From Bacteroidales bacterium (GTDB lineage: Bacteria; Bacteroidota; Bacteroidia; Bacteroidales; GCA-2748055), in assembly GCA_023138875.1 (NCBI GenBank), contig JAGLOO010000036.1:1-56393 (forward strand): a DNA stretch of 56,393 nucleotides, in the 5' to 3' direction. Position numbers and translations under genes: made by a program. The notes under the pieces are model-generated. The model was not told the DNA's origin and did no database searches. It saw nothing but the letters and a program-made list of their open reading frames with translations. This document shows, piece after piece, positions 1 through 6,345 of the stretch (position 1 is the stretch's first letter; every line of letters begins with the position of its first letter).

Positions 1-65
1 TTTTAAAAAACCTTTAATTATCAATGATTTACGTTAATTCTATACGTTAGATTTGCAAATATAAA

Positions 66-73
66 TACTTTTG
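66..73 (+). promoter_or_regulatory. Candidate -7 promoter element for mutY
   Basis: TACTTTTG matches the Bacteroidota -7 consensus TAnnTTTG about 85 bases before the mutY start, in AT-rich DNA. No convincing -33 TTTG was found at 17-23 bases upstream, so this is a weak call. The rest of bases 1-156 shows no gene. Confidence 0.35.
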
Positions 74-156
74 CGTGAATATGAAATTGATTTGAATTAA
101 TTTTTATTTTAGTGTGCTTAATATAAGTGAATTATAAATAAGGATTAGCGAAGGTA

Positions 157-1209
157 ATGAAAATTGATGGAATAATCCGTGGGTGGTATGAAAAAAACAG
201 AAGGGACCTTCCATGGCGCAATACAGGCGACCCTTACCGCATCTGGCTGTCGGAAGTGATCCTGCAGCAAACCCGCGTCAGCCAGGGCCTGGACTACTAC
301 CTTGAGTTCACCAGAGCCTTTCCGGATGTGGTTTCACTGGCACGTGCCAGTGAAGATGAGGTACTGAAGAAGTGGCAGGGACTGGGCTATTACAGCCGGG
401 CACGGAACCTACACGAGGCTGCCAGGCATGTAGTGGACCGTTTACAGGGGCAGCTCCCCGGGACTTACCAGGGATTGCTTGAATTGAAAGGGGTGGGTAC
501 ATATACCGCATCTGCCATTGCTTCCATCTGTTTCGGGGAACCACGTGCAGTTGTGGATGGCAACGTATCCAGGGTAATCAGCCGGCTGTTCGGGGTAGAG
601 GAACCGGTCAACAGCACAACCGGTGGAAAAATTATTGCTTCACTGGCTGATGAGTTGCTGGACCGTCAGGATCCGGGCACCCACAACCAGGCCATGATGG
701 AATTCGGTGCCCTGCTATGTCTCCCTGTTTCGCCCGATTGTGATGCATGTCCCCTCAAAGACCATTGTGTTGCATGGCGAACCGGCCGGGTAGAGTTCTT
801 CCCTGTAAAGATCCCCAAACAAAAACCGGTAAATCGGTGGATCTACTACTTTATTTTAAGATGTCAGGGAGAGACCATCATCACCAAACGTGGTCGGGAC
901 GATATATGGCCATCGCTCTACCAGTTCCCGGTGGTGGAATCTGCTGAGTCCATCGGGGCGGAGGAGATCATTGGCAGGTTGAATGGGGCTCTGCTGCCGG
1001 GAGCCGCCGGGGTGACCATCCATAGGATCTCTGATCCCATCAAGCACCAGCTGACCCACCGCACCATTCATGCCAGGTTTATCCATGTAGATCTCGGTTT
1101 GTGGCCCCGGCCTCTGCCCTCAGGATGGATAAAGATTTCTATGGACCGGCTGGACGATTTCCCGGTTGCCAGATTGATTAACAGGTACATGGAAGTAGCT
1201 AAATTTTAG
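157..1209 (+). CDS. mutY: A/G-specific adenine glycosylase MutY
   Basis: Base-excision repair glycosylase that removes adenine mispaired with 8-oxoguanine. The 350-residue length is normal for the family. The HhH-GPD domain fills the N-terminal half, with catalytic Glu33 in EVILQQT and the helix-hairpin-helix Asp134 in VVDGNVSR. The [4Fe-4S] cluster ligands Cys188, Cys195, Cys198 and Cys204 have the expected C-x6-C-x2-C-x5-C spacing. The C-terminal third (about 225-350) is the NUDIX-like domain that recognises 8-oxoG. ssb follows after 35 bases on the same strand, so two DNA-maintenance genes are adjacent, but ssb has its own promoter-like element. Nothing is missing from the catalytic set. 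Confidence 0.97.
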   Translation: MKIDGIIRGWYEKNRRDLPWRNTGDPYRIWLSEVILQQTRVSQGLDYYLEFTRAFPDVVSLARASEDEVLKKWQGLGYYSRARNLHEAARHVVDRLQGQLPGTYQGLLELKGVGTYTASAIASICFGEPRAVVDGNVSRVISRLFGVEEPVNSTTGGKIIASLADELLDRQDPGTHNQAMMEFGALLCLPVSPDCDACPLKDHCVAWRTGRVEFFPVKIPKQKPVNRWIYYFILRCQGETIITKRGRDDIWPSLYQFPVVESAESIGAEEIIGRLNGALLPGAAGVTIHRISDPIKHQLTHRTIHARFIHVDLGLWPRPLPSGWIKISMDRLDDFPVARLINRYMEVAKF

Positions 1210-1217
1210 TATCTTTG
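1210..1217 (+). promoter_or_regulatory. Candidate -7 promoter element for ssb
   Basis: TATCTTTG directly follows the mutY stop codon and lies 27 bases before the ssb start. It fits the Bacteroidota consensus TAnnTTTG exactly. No clear -33 element was identified. Confidence 0.45.
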
Positions 1218-1244
1218 GAATGAAATAATCAATCATAGAATCGC

Positions 1245-1733
1245 ATGTCTGTAAACAAAGTAATCCTGGTAGGGAATGTGGGAAAAGACCCTGAAACACG
1301 GTATCTTGACGAGTCGACCGCCATATCAAAATTCCCTCTCGCCACCAGCGAAACCTATAAGAACAAGAGTGGTGAGCGTGTCTCCAACACCGAATGGCAC
1401 AATATAGTGCTCTGGAGGGGGCTTGCACAGGTCGCTGAAAAATATGTGAAGAAAGGGACTCAGATTTACATTGAGGGACGGATCAAAACCCGGTCGTATG
1501 ATGACAGCGAAGGCAACAAAAAATACATCACCGAGATTGTCGGCGACCAGTTGCAGTTGCTGGGCAAACGGCCCGATGATTCCCCGGAAGGAGGAAAACA
1601 GGTGGCCCAGGAAAAGCCACAGCAGGCTGCCCAGGCACAGCCGGGCAATTCCGGTCAGACCCAGGCACCTTCAAATGGTCCGGGCGATCCTTTTCAATCC
1701 GGGGACAATGGCCCTGATGATCTCCCATTCTGA
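1245..1733 (+). CDS. ssb: Single-stranded DNA-binding protein
   Basis: Binds and protects single-stranded DNA during replication, repair and recombination, and recruits partner proteins through its tail. The N-terminal 110 or so residues form the OB fold, beginning MSVNKVILVGNVGKDPE and including the EWHNIV segment typical of bacterial SSB. A Gln/Pro/Gly-rich disordered linker (about 113-152) follows, and the protein ends in the acidic tip DDLPF, the conserved partner-binding motif. The 162-residue length is typical of Bacteroidota SSB. The start is the first ATG after the TAnnTTTG element. Confidence 0.96.
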   Translation: MSVNKVILVGNVGKDPETRYLDESTAISKFPLATSETYKNKSGERVSNTEWHNIVLWRGLAQVAEKYVKKGTQIYIEGRIKTRSYDDSEGNKKYITEIVGDQLQLLGKRPDDSPEGGKQVAQEKPQQAAQAQPGNSGQTQAPSNGPGDPFQSGDNGPDDLPF

Positions 1734-1760
1734 ATCGATAGTTAACCTTTATCTCCAAAT

Positions 1761-3074
1761 TTGGAACCGGCGTTTTCAACCATTTTGCTTCAGGCTGTTT
1801 TGATGCCCCTTACAACGGGTACCTTCATTGGCGTCGTTGTGGTGTTCATCCTCCTTTTCTTTTCGGCCATGATCTCCGGATCGGAGGTAGCCTTTTTCAG
1901 CATGGGTCCCCAGCACATCAATGCCATGAAGGAGCATCCGTCCCGCAAAGAACAGCTGGTGTTGAATCACCTGAAAAAACCCGATCGGCTTCTAGCTAAT
2001 ATTCTCATTACCAACAATTTCATTAATGTGGGTATTGTGATCATTGCCTCTTTTGTTACAGGAACACTTTTCAATTTTACCGTCAGTCCTGCGATAGGAT
2101 TCCTGATCCGGGTCATTATTATTACTTTCCTCCTGCTGCTTTTCGGAGAGATCATCCCCAAGGTGTATGCCAACCGGTTCGCACCCAAGTTTGCCAGGAG
2201 GATGGCCATTCCGCTGGTCGTGCTTGACAGGATATTCCAGCCGCTCATTTACATCCTGATCAAATCCACCAGTCTGGTGAACCGCCGCCTGGCTAAAAAA
2301 AGACAGAACATCTCCATGGACGATCTTTCTGAGGCGTTGGACCTGACCACCGGTGTGGTGAAGGATGAAAAGGACATGCTTGAAGGCATTGTAAGGTTCA
2401 GCAACCTGGAGGTATCTGAGATCATGAAACCCAGGACAGATCTGGTAACTGTGGATATCAAGACCGGTCTGAAAACCCTTATTAAGGTGATCATCGATTC
2501 GGGTTTCTCACGGATCCCTGTATTCGAGGAGACCTCCGATCACCTCAAGGGGATCCTCTATGTAAAGGACCTGCTGCCCCACATCAATCAACAGGATCAG
2601 TTCAACTGGCAGAAGCTCATCCGTGAACCTTTCTTTGTACCCGAAACCAAGAAGATCAATGACCTGCTGAAGGAGTTCCAGGAGAAGAAGATCCACCTGG
2701 CCATCGTGGTGGATGAATACGGGGGAACGGAAGGGATCGTAACCATGGAGGATATCCTGGAGGAGGTAGTGGGTGAGATCATCGATGAATCGGATGAGGA
2801 GGAAGTATTTTACAGGAGGATCGATGCCCGGACCACCATTTTTAAAGGCAAGACCCTGCTCAATGATTTTTACAAGGTTACCGAACTGGACGATGAGCTT
2901 TTCGATGATGTGAAGGGAGATGCTGAAACGGTAGCGGGACTGATTCTTGAACTGAAGGGAGGATTCCCGCGGATCAACGACATTATCCAGTGCAAGAACA
3001 TTGAATTTACTATACTGGGTATGGATAAGAGAAGGATCAAAGAGGTCAAGGTGTACCTGACTGAACTGACATAA
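1761..3074 (+). CDS. gldE: Gliding motility-associated CBS/CorC-type membrane protein GldE
   Basis: Inner-membrane protein of the CNNM/HlyC-CorC architecture, known in Flavobacterium as GldE, an accessory to gliding and type IX secretion. An N-terminal DUF21 transmembrane region (about 20-180) has SGSEVAFFS and the conserved ITNNFINVG and FGEIIPK segments. Two CBS domains follow (about 200-330; RIPVFEE, VVDEYGGTEG), then a C-terminal CorC_HlyC transporter-associated domain. The chosen start is a TTG; it gives the N terminus MEPAFSTILLQ, which fits GldE homologues better than the internal ATG at 1803. gldD follows after 31 bases, a pairing known in the phylum. Confidence 0.9.
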   Translation: MEPAFSTILLQAVLMPLTTGTFIGVVVVFILLFFSAMISGSEVAFFSMGPQHINAMKEHPSRKEQLVLNHLKKPDRLLANILITNNFINVGIVIIASFVTGTLFNFTVSPAIGFLIRVIIITFLLLLFGEIIPKVYANRFAPKFARRMAIPLVVLDRIFQPLIYILIKSTSLVNRRLAKKRQNISMDDLSEALDLTTGVVKDEKDMLEGIVRFSNLEVSEIMKPRTDLVTVDIKTGLKTLIKVIIDSGFSRIPVFEETSDHLKGILYVKDLLPHINQQDQFNWQKLIREPFFVPETKKINDLLKEFQEKKIHLAIVVDEYGGTEGIVTMEDILEEVVGEIIDESDEEEVFYRRIDARTTIFKGKTLLNDFYKVTELDDELFDDVKGDAETVAGLILELKGGFPRINDIIQCKNIEFTILGMDKRRIKEVKVYLTELT

Positions 3075-3105
3075 ATAACCTGACATTGTATTTTGAAGAG
3101 ACCGT

Positions 3106-3675
3106 ATGATCATCCGCAACACCATATTCCTTTTGCTGATTTTGTTGCTTTCCTGCGATCATTCTGTTACCCCTAAGCCAACCGGGTATGTTAGGATCGA
3201 TTACCCTGAGAAAACCTACAGTATCTATACCGGATCGGAGTTCTTCCAGTTTGAGATCCCCGATTACGCCCGGGTCGAGACCGACAGCAGCCAGGGGGCA
3301 GAACCGGGGTGGATCAACGTGGCCATCCCGCAGCTCAATGGAAAGATCCACCTGAGTTACAAACCGGTGGATCACAACCTGGATGATTACATTACCGACT
3401 CCCGGACCCTGGTATATAAACACACCGTAAAGGCCGAAGGGATCGAAGAGTCGCCTTTTATACATCGCAATGAATCACGTTTTGGAATGGTATATGATTT
3501 GAAGGGGAATGTGGCTTCAGCTGTCCAGTTTTTTGTTACGGACAGCACACATCACTTTCTCAGGGGATCGCTCTACTTCAACTGCCGGCCCAACCGTGAT
3601 TCACTGAATCCGGTTATTGACTTTTTGCGTGAGGACATCATGCATATGATTGAGACCACGGAATGGAAGTATTAA
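3106..3675 (+). CDS. gldD: Gliding motility lipoprotein GldD
   Basis: GldD is a lipoprotein required for gliding and T9SS function in Flavobacterium. This 189-residue protein starts with a hydrophobic signal ending in the lipobox LLLSC (Cys17), so it should be anchored to a membrane facing the periplasm. The body carries the GldD-typical stretches GYVRIDYPEK and INVAIPQLNGKIHLSY. It sits immediately downstream of gldE, as expected. No enzymatic motif is visible and its molecular role in secretion remains undefined in the literature. Confidence 0.9.
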   Translation: MIIRNTIFLLLILLLSCDHSVTPKPTGYVRIDYPEKTYSIYTGSEFFQFEIPDYARVETDSSQGAEPGWINVAIPQLNGKIHLSYKPVDHNLDDYITDSRTLVYKHTVKAEGIEESPFIHRNESRFGMVYDLKGNVASAVQFFVTDSTHHFLRGSLYFNCRPNRDSLNPVIDFLREDIMHMIETTEWKY

Positions 3676-3729
3676 TCAAATTTGTTTAACTTAGTCGCCC
3701 CTTCACAGGGAATCTGAAATTAAGATATC

Positions 3730-4365
3730 GTGGGAGTATTTTTGAAAACAGAAATATTGCCTGATTGCCATCTGGGTGTATGGGAGATTACGGAGGATTT
3801 CGATTCACTGTACAGCATGGTTAACCTGGCCACTGTGGAGAAGACCAAACTCGACAGTTTCAAAAACATCAGCAGGAAGGTGGAGTGGCTTAGTGTAAGG
3901 GCCCTGGTCAAGAACATGCTTGGAAAGGATACCCGGATCCTTTATAATGCTGAGAACAAGCCTTTTGTGAGGGGTAATACACATAACATCAGCATTTCCC
4001 ATTCCAATAACCTGACGGCAGTCCTGATCAGCCAGGACAAAAGGGTGGGTATTGACCTGGAGTATATGTCGGGCAAGATCAGCAAGGTGGCGAATAAATT
4101 CATCAATGATAAGGAGAACCTCACTGCCGATCCTGACAAGCAAAAGTATCACCTCTATCTGCACTGGTGTGCCAAGGAGGCCATGTATAAGATCTGCGAC
4201 AAACAGGATATCAATTTCCGGGACGGGCTCACCATTGCCCCGTTCAGTCCCGACGAACATGGTTTCATGAACGGGCATGTGATCAATGGGAACGGTGAGG
4301 AGGATTTTGAACTGGAATACCTGCAACACGATAACTATGCACTGGTCTGGTGCGTGAAAGAATGA
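3730..4365 (+). CDS. 4'-phosphopantetheinyl transferase superfamily protein
   Basis: Transfers the phosphopantetheine arm of CoA to a carrier protein, giving holo-ACP. The 211-residue protein has the Mg-binding motif VGIDLE (Asp109, Glu111) and the second signature WCAKEAMYK (Glu150, Lys154), diagnostic of the Sfp/AcpT superfamily. The start is GTG, because the next in-frame ATG is about 30 codons in. Its stop overlaps the start of the next gene by 4 bases (ATGA), so the two are translationally coupled. Whether the target is fatty-acid ACP or another carrier cannot be told from the sequence. Confidence 0.85.
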   Translation: MGVFLKTEILPDCHLGVWEITEDFDSLYSMVNLATVEKTKLDSFKNISRKVEWLSVRALVKNMLGKDTRILYNAENKPFVRGNTHNISISHSNNLTAVLISQDKRVGIDLEYMSGKISKVANKFINDKENLTADPDKQKYHLYLHWCAKEAMYKICDKQDINFRDGLTIAPFSPDEHGFMNGHVINGNGEEDFELEYLQHDNYALVWCVKE

Positions 4366-5096
4366 ACAGTTTTTACGAACAACTCCGGGACAAGAGCAGA
4401 AAACGGTTCGCCCTGCTGGTTGACCCGGACAATTACGACGACAAATCCCTGAATGAACTCATCAGGTGCATCAACCAGGATCCGCCCGACCTGTTGTTGG
4501 TGGGAGGCAGTCTCCTTTTTAATCCCATCGATATCACCATTACCGCACTGAAACTGGGCACGCACATCCCGGTCTTTATCTTTCCCGGGAATGTGATGCA
4601 GCTCTCCGACAGGGCTGACGGGATCCTTCTCCTGTCACTGATCTCGGGGCGCAATCCCGAGTTCCTTATTGGCAATCATGTGCTGGCCGCACCCCACCTG
4701 AACCGGTCGGGGCTCGAGATCATACCCACAGGGTACCTGCTCATTGAAAATGGCAAATCCACCTCAGTGGAATACATGAGCACCACCCGTCCCCTCCCCT
4801 TTGGTAAACCGGAAATTGCTGTGGCCACGGCCATGGCCGGAGAGATGCTGGGACTGAAGACCATTTACCTGGAAGCGGGAAGCGGGGCCGTCAAAACAGT
4901 AGGACTGGACATGATCCGGGCCATCCGGAAAAAGATCTCCCTCCCGCTGATCGTGGGCGGAGGCATCACTTCGATCGAAAAAGCCAGGGAAGTTTACCAG
5001 GCAGGCGCCGACATGATCGTCGTAAGCACCGTACTGGAAAAACAACCCGAACTGATCAGGGATTTTTGTGCGCTCAGGGAACAGTTGAACAGGTAA
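4362..5096 (+). CDS. Geranylgeranylglyceryl-phosphate synthase family protein
   Basis: TIM-barrel prenyltransferase of the GGGPS/PcrB family, which joins a polyprenyl diphosphate to sn-glycerol-1-phosphate. Visible family features are LLVDPDNY near the N terminus, LLVGGSLL, the YLEAGSGA segment, and the phosphate-binding loop VGGGI followed by AGADMIVVST at the C terminus. The 244-residue length fits the bacterial group II enzymes. The ATG at 4362 overlaps the upstream stop. The last 244 bases of the locus, including the stop, are repeated at 6081-6324 after an inserted element, so the gene stays intact although an IS landed at its end. The actual prenyl donor is not known. Confidence 0.87.
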   Translation: MNSFYEQLRDKSRKRFALLVDPDNYDDKSLNELIRCINQDPPDLLLVGGSLLFNPIDITITALKLGTHIPVFIFPGNVMQLSDRADGILLLSLISGRNPEFLIGNHVLAAPHLNRSGLEIIPTGYLLIENGKSTSVEYMSTTRPLPFGKPEIAVATAMAGEMLGLKTIYLEAGSGAVKTVGLDMIRAIRKKISLPLIVGGGITSIEKAREVYQAGADMIVVSTVLEKQPELIRDFCALREQLNR

Positions 5097-5099
5097 TCG
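4856..5099 (+). repeat. Direct repeat copy 1 (244 bp), left flank of the IS remnant
   Basis: This segment covers the 3' end of the GGGPS gene plus three bases beyond its stop. It recurs at 6081-6324 with an exact offset of 1225 and one mismatch (t4891 versus c6116, a Val to Ala difference). The bases just outside the repeat differ. Its edge abuts the terminal inverted repeat at 5100, so it is read as a long target-site duplication. Confidence 0.95.
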
Positions 5100-5134
5100 C
5101 CTGTTTTCGTCACCGGGACACCCTGGCCGGTTTT

Positions 5135-5236
5135 TCACAGGATTTTGTCTGGGATTTTGTCCACCAGCTCCTGCTCCTCAGTAAGCCCAATGCTATCCTG
5201 GGTAATAAGGGCTTTAAGAGCTATTAAACGCTCGCT
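5135..5236 (-). pseudogene. Possible C-terminal remnant of the IS transposase
   Basis: A 33-codon open stretch on the minus strand ends in TGA at 5135-5137, about 20 bases inside the left terminal inverted repeat. Its last residues, GLTEEQELVDKIPDKIL, look like an amphipathic protein C terminus. Position and orientation are those expected for the 3' end of the transposase that begins at 5999, but the sequence alone does not prove the family. Confidence 0.35.
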
Positions 5237-5358
5237 TCATTTTTCTATTGATTTGACTGATAATTAACTATTTAGGGTTGGCCTTTCAAAGCCCTACCCA
5301 TGGACTGCTCGAGCACACTATTGCCTGCGGTCGAGAACTTACAAGCTTGGGTCCCTGT

Positions 5359-5467
5359 CCGTAGCAACAGTCCACCGTAGTAGCAGTCTACCGTAGCAAC
5401 AGTCCACAGGGGCGACTCTCAGGGGCGTCTCACCGGTGCGGCTCTCAGGGACAGCACTCAGGGGCGG
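5359..5467 (+). repeat. Two adjoining short tandem repeat arrays (16 bp x3, then 13 bp x4.7)
   Basis: Three 16-bp units (5359-5374, 5375-5390, 5391-5406) are of the form ccgtagcaacagtcca, the first and third identical. They run directly into 13-bp units (5407-5419, 5420-5432, 5433-5445, 5446-5458, then a partial) of the form caggggcgactct with substitutions. The array is GC-rich against the AT-rich DNA to its right. It lies inside the IS remnant and has no visible coding potential. Confidence 0.85.
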
Positions 5468-5554
5468 ATAGGGAGCATCAATTATGATTGGTCGTACTGG
5501 TATATGGTACAGACAGGACTGATGTCGACACTAAGGACAAAAAAATCTGGAATA

Positions 5555-5672
5555 GATATAAATTATCCAGTTATTAACTATTTTGATGTTGATTTGGATA
5601 ATAAATATCTATCGATAGATATATTTTATCCGAAAAGCACCAAATAAGTATAGTAACTGGATAATTTATATC
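5555..5672. repeat. Nested palindrome, 118 bp
   Basis: Perfect 19-bp outer arms (5555-5573 and 5654-5672, gatataaattatccagtta and its reverse complement) enclose a second inverted repeat at 5596-5631 with about 16 of 18 positions paired around a central tcga. The whole could fold into a long two-level hairpin or cruciform. No flanking target duplication was seen. It may be a miniature element or an IS end that landed inside the older IS remnant. Confidence 0.8.
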
Positions 5673-5731
5673 CCTTTTCCATGAGTAGTCAATTGAGTTG
5701 GTGCATTATTAAGCAGTCTTCAAGCAGAAAT

Positions 5732-5839
5732 ATGTTTGGTTTTACATTTCAGGATGTGGCGAGGGAATTTCCGGAGAAGAACCGTGTTCATCTGGCCAGG
5801 ATACTTGCAGACATGTTCGATAAGGGTATGCTAGTATAG
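5732..5839 (+). pseudogene. Short winged-helix-like protein fragment
   Basis: A 35-codon reading frame contains FTFQDVAREFP and LARILADMFDKGML. Its pattern of helix, recognition helix and KGML turn resembles part of a winged-helix domain. It lies inside the IS remnant on the opposite strand to the transposase fragment and has no continuation in frame. The parent family was not recognised, and it is far too short to be a complete domain. Confidence 0.35.
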
Positions 5840-5859
5840 GCTGTTTTGTGCAGGCAGGT

Positions 5860-5999
5860 ATCTCTTCCGGATTAGAAAAGGATCCAGCAGTCTTGGCTAC
5901 ACGATAACAGCCACTGCTGTAAGCAATGATCTGTAAGCTTACCGTCCCGCTCTTGTTCTTTTTCTCCCGGACAAACACGCAAACAAGATAATGGGACAC
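5860..5999 (-). pseudogene. IS1634-family transposase, N-terminal remnant
   Basis: The minus-strand reading frame from 5999 gives about 45 residues with FVREKKNKSGTVSLQII followed by YRVAKTAGSFSNPEEI. This is the pattern of IS1634-family transposase N termini in Bacteroidota (x-VR-x-KKNKSG-x-x-S, then KT-x-G, then S-N-P-E-E-I). After about 5860 the family resemblance is lost although the frame stays open. It starts about 70 bases inside the right terminal inverted repeat, as expected for the element's 5' end. It cannot encode an active transposase because the DDE catalytic core is absent. Confidence 0.7.
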
Positions 6000-6040
6000 C
6001 CGAAAATATCAAAATCGAGAACCTATATCGCAGATTATCT

Positions 6041-6057
6041 ATGACTTAAAAAGTCAT
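6041..6057. repeat. Small hairpin inside the right end of the IS remnant
   Basis: atgactt-aaa-aagtcat has 7-bp perfect arms and a 3-base loop, located between the transposase start and the right terminal inverted repeat. It may form part of the element's end or shield the transposase from outside transcription. Confidence 0.5.
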
Positions 6058-6080
6058 ATGAAAGGAAGTGACGAAAACAG

Positions 6081-6324
6081 GAAGACCATTTACCTGGAAG
6101 CGGGAAGCGGGGCCGCCAAAACAGTAGGACTGGACATGATCCGGGCCATCCGGAAAAAGATCTCCCTCCCGCTGATCGTGGGCGGAGGCATCACTTCGAT
6201 CGAAAAAGCCAGGGAAGTTTACCAGGCAGGCGCCGACATGATCGTCGTAAGCACCGTACTGGAAAAACAACCCGAACTGATCAGGGATTTTTGTGCGCTC
6301 AGGGAACAGTTGAACAGGTAATCG
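6081..6324 (+). repeat. Direct repeat copy 2 (244 bp), right flank of the IS remnant
   Basis: Matches 4856-5099 at 243 of 244 positions. It carries a non-functional copy of the last 79 codons of the GGGPS gene, including the VGGGI and AGADMIVVST segments and the stop. An in-frame ATG at 6058 inside the IS end makes an open frame of 87 codons, but the protein would lack most of the TIM barrel and is best treated as a duplicated gene end. Confidence 0.93.
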
Positions 6325-6345
6325 TTGGCGTTTTCTTGAAGTGAC

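Larger units (their letters stand above)
5100..6081 (-). mobile_element. Decayed IS1634-type insertion sequence with terminal inverted repeats
   Basis: The left end CCTGTTTTCGTCAC (5100-5113) is the exact reverse complement of the right end GTGACGAAAACAGG (6068-6081). The outermost pair could instead belong to the direct repeats, leaving 13 bp. The direct repeats 4856-5099 and 6081-6324 abut these ends. An IS1634-like transposase N terminus reads leftward from 5999, as expected for an element whose 5' end is on the right. IS1634 and IS1549 are known for unusually long, variable target duplications, which suits the 244-bp repeat. At about 980 bp the element is roughly half of a full IS of this family, and its interior is scrambled with repeats and unrelated fragments. 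Confidence 0.8.

Noticed and set aside
5359-5467. Tandem repeats considered as a CRISPR or iteron origin
   Set aside because: No spacers separate the units, they are short and degenerate, and no replication gene is nearby.
4856-6324. Direct repeats considered as attachment sites of an integrative element
   Set aside because: There is no integrase, the interval is under 1 kb, and a transposase remnant with terminal inverted repeats at the exact borders fits an IS better. An att-type origin is not fully excluded.
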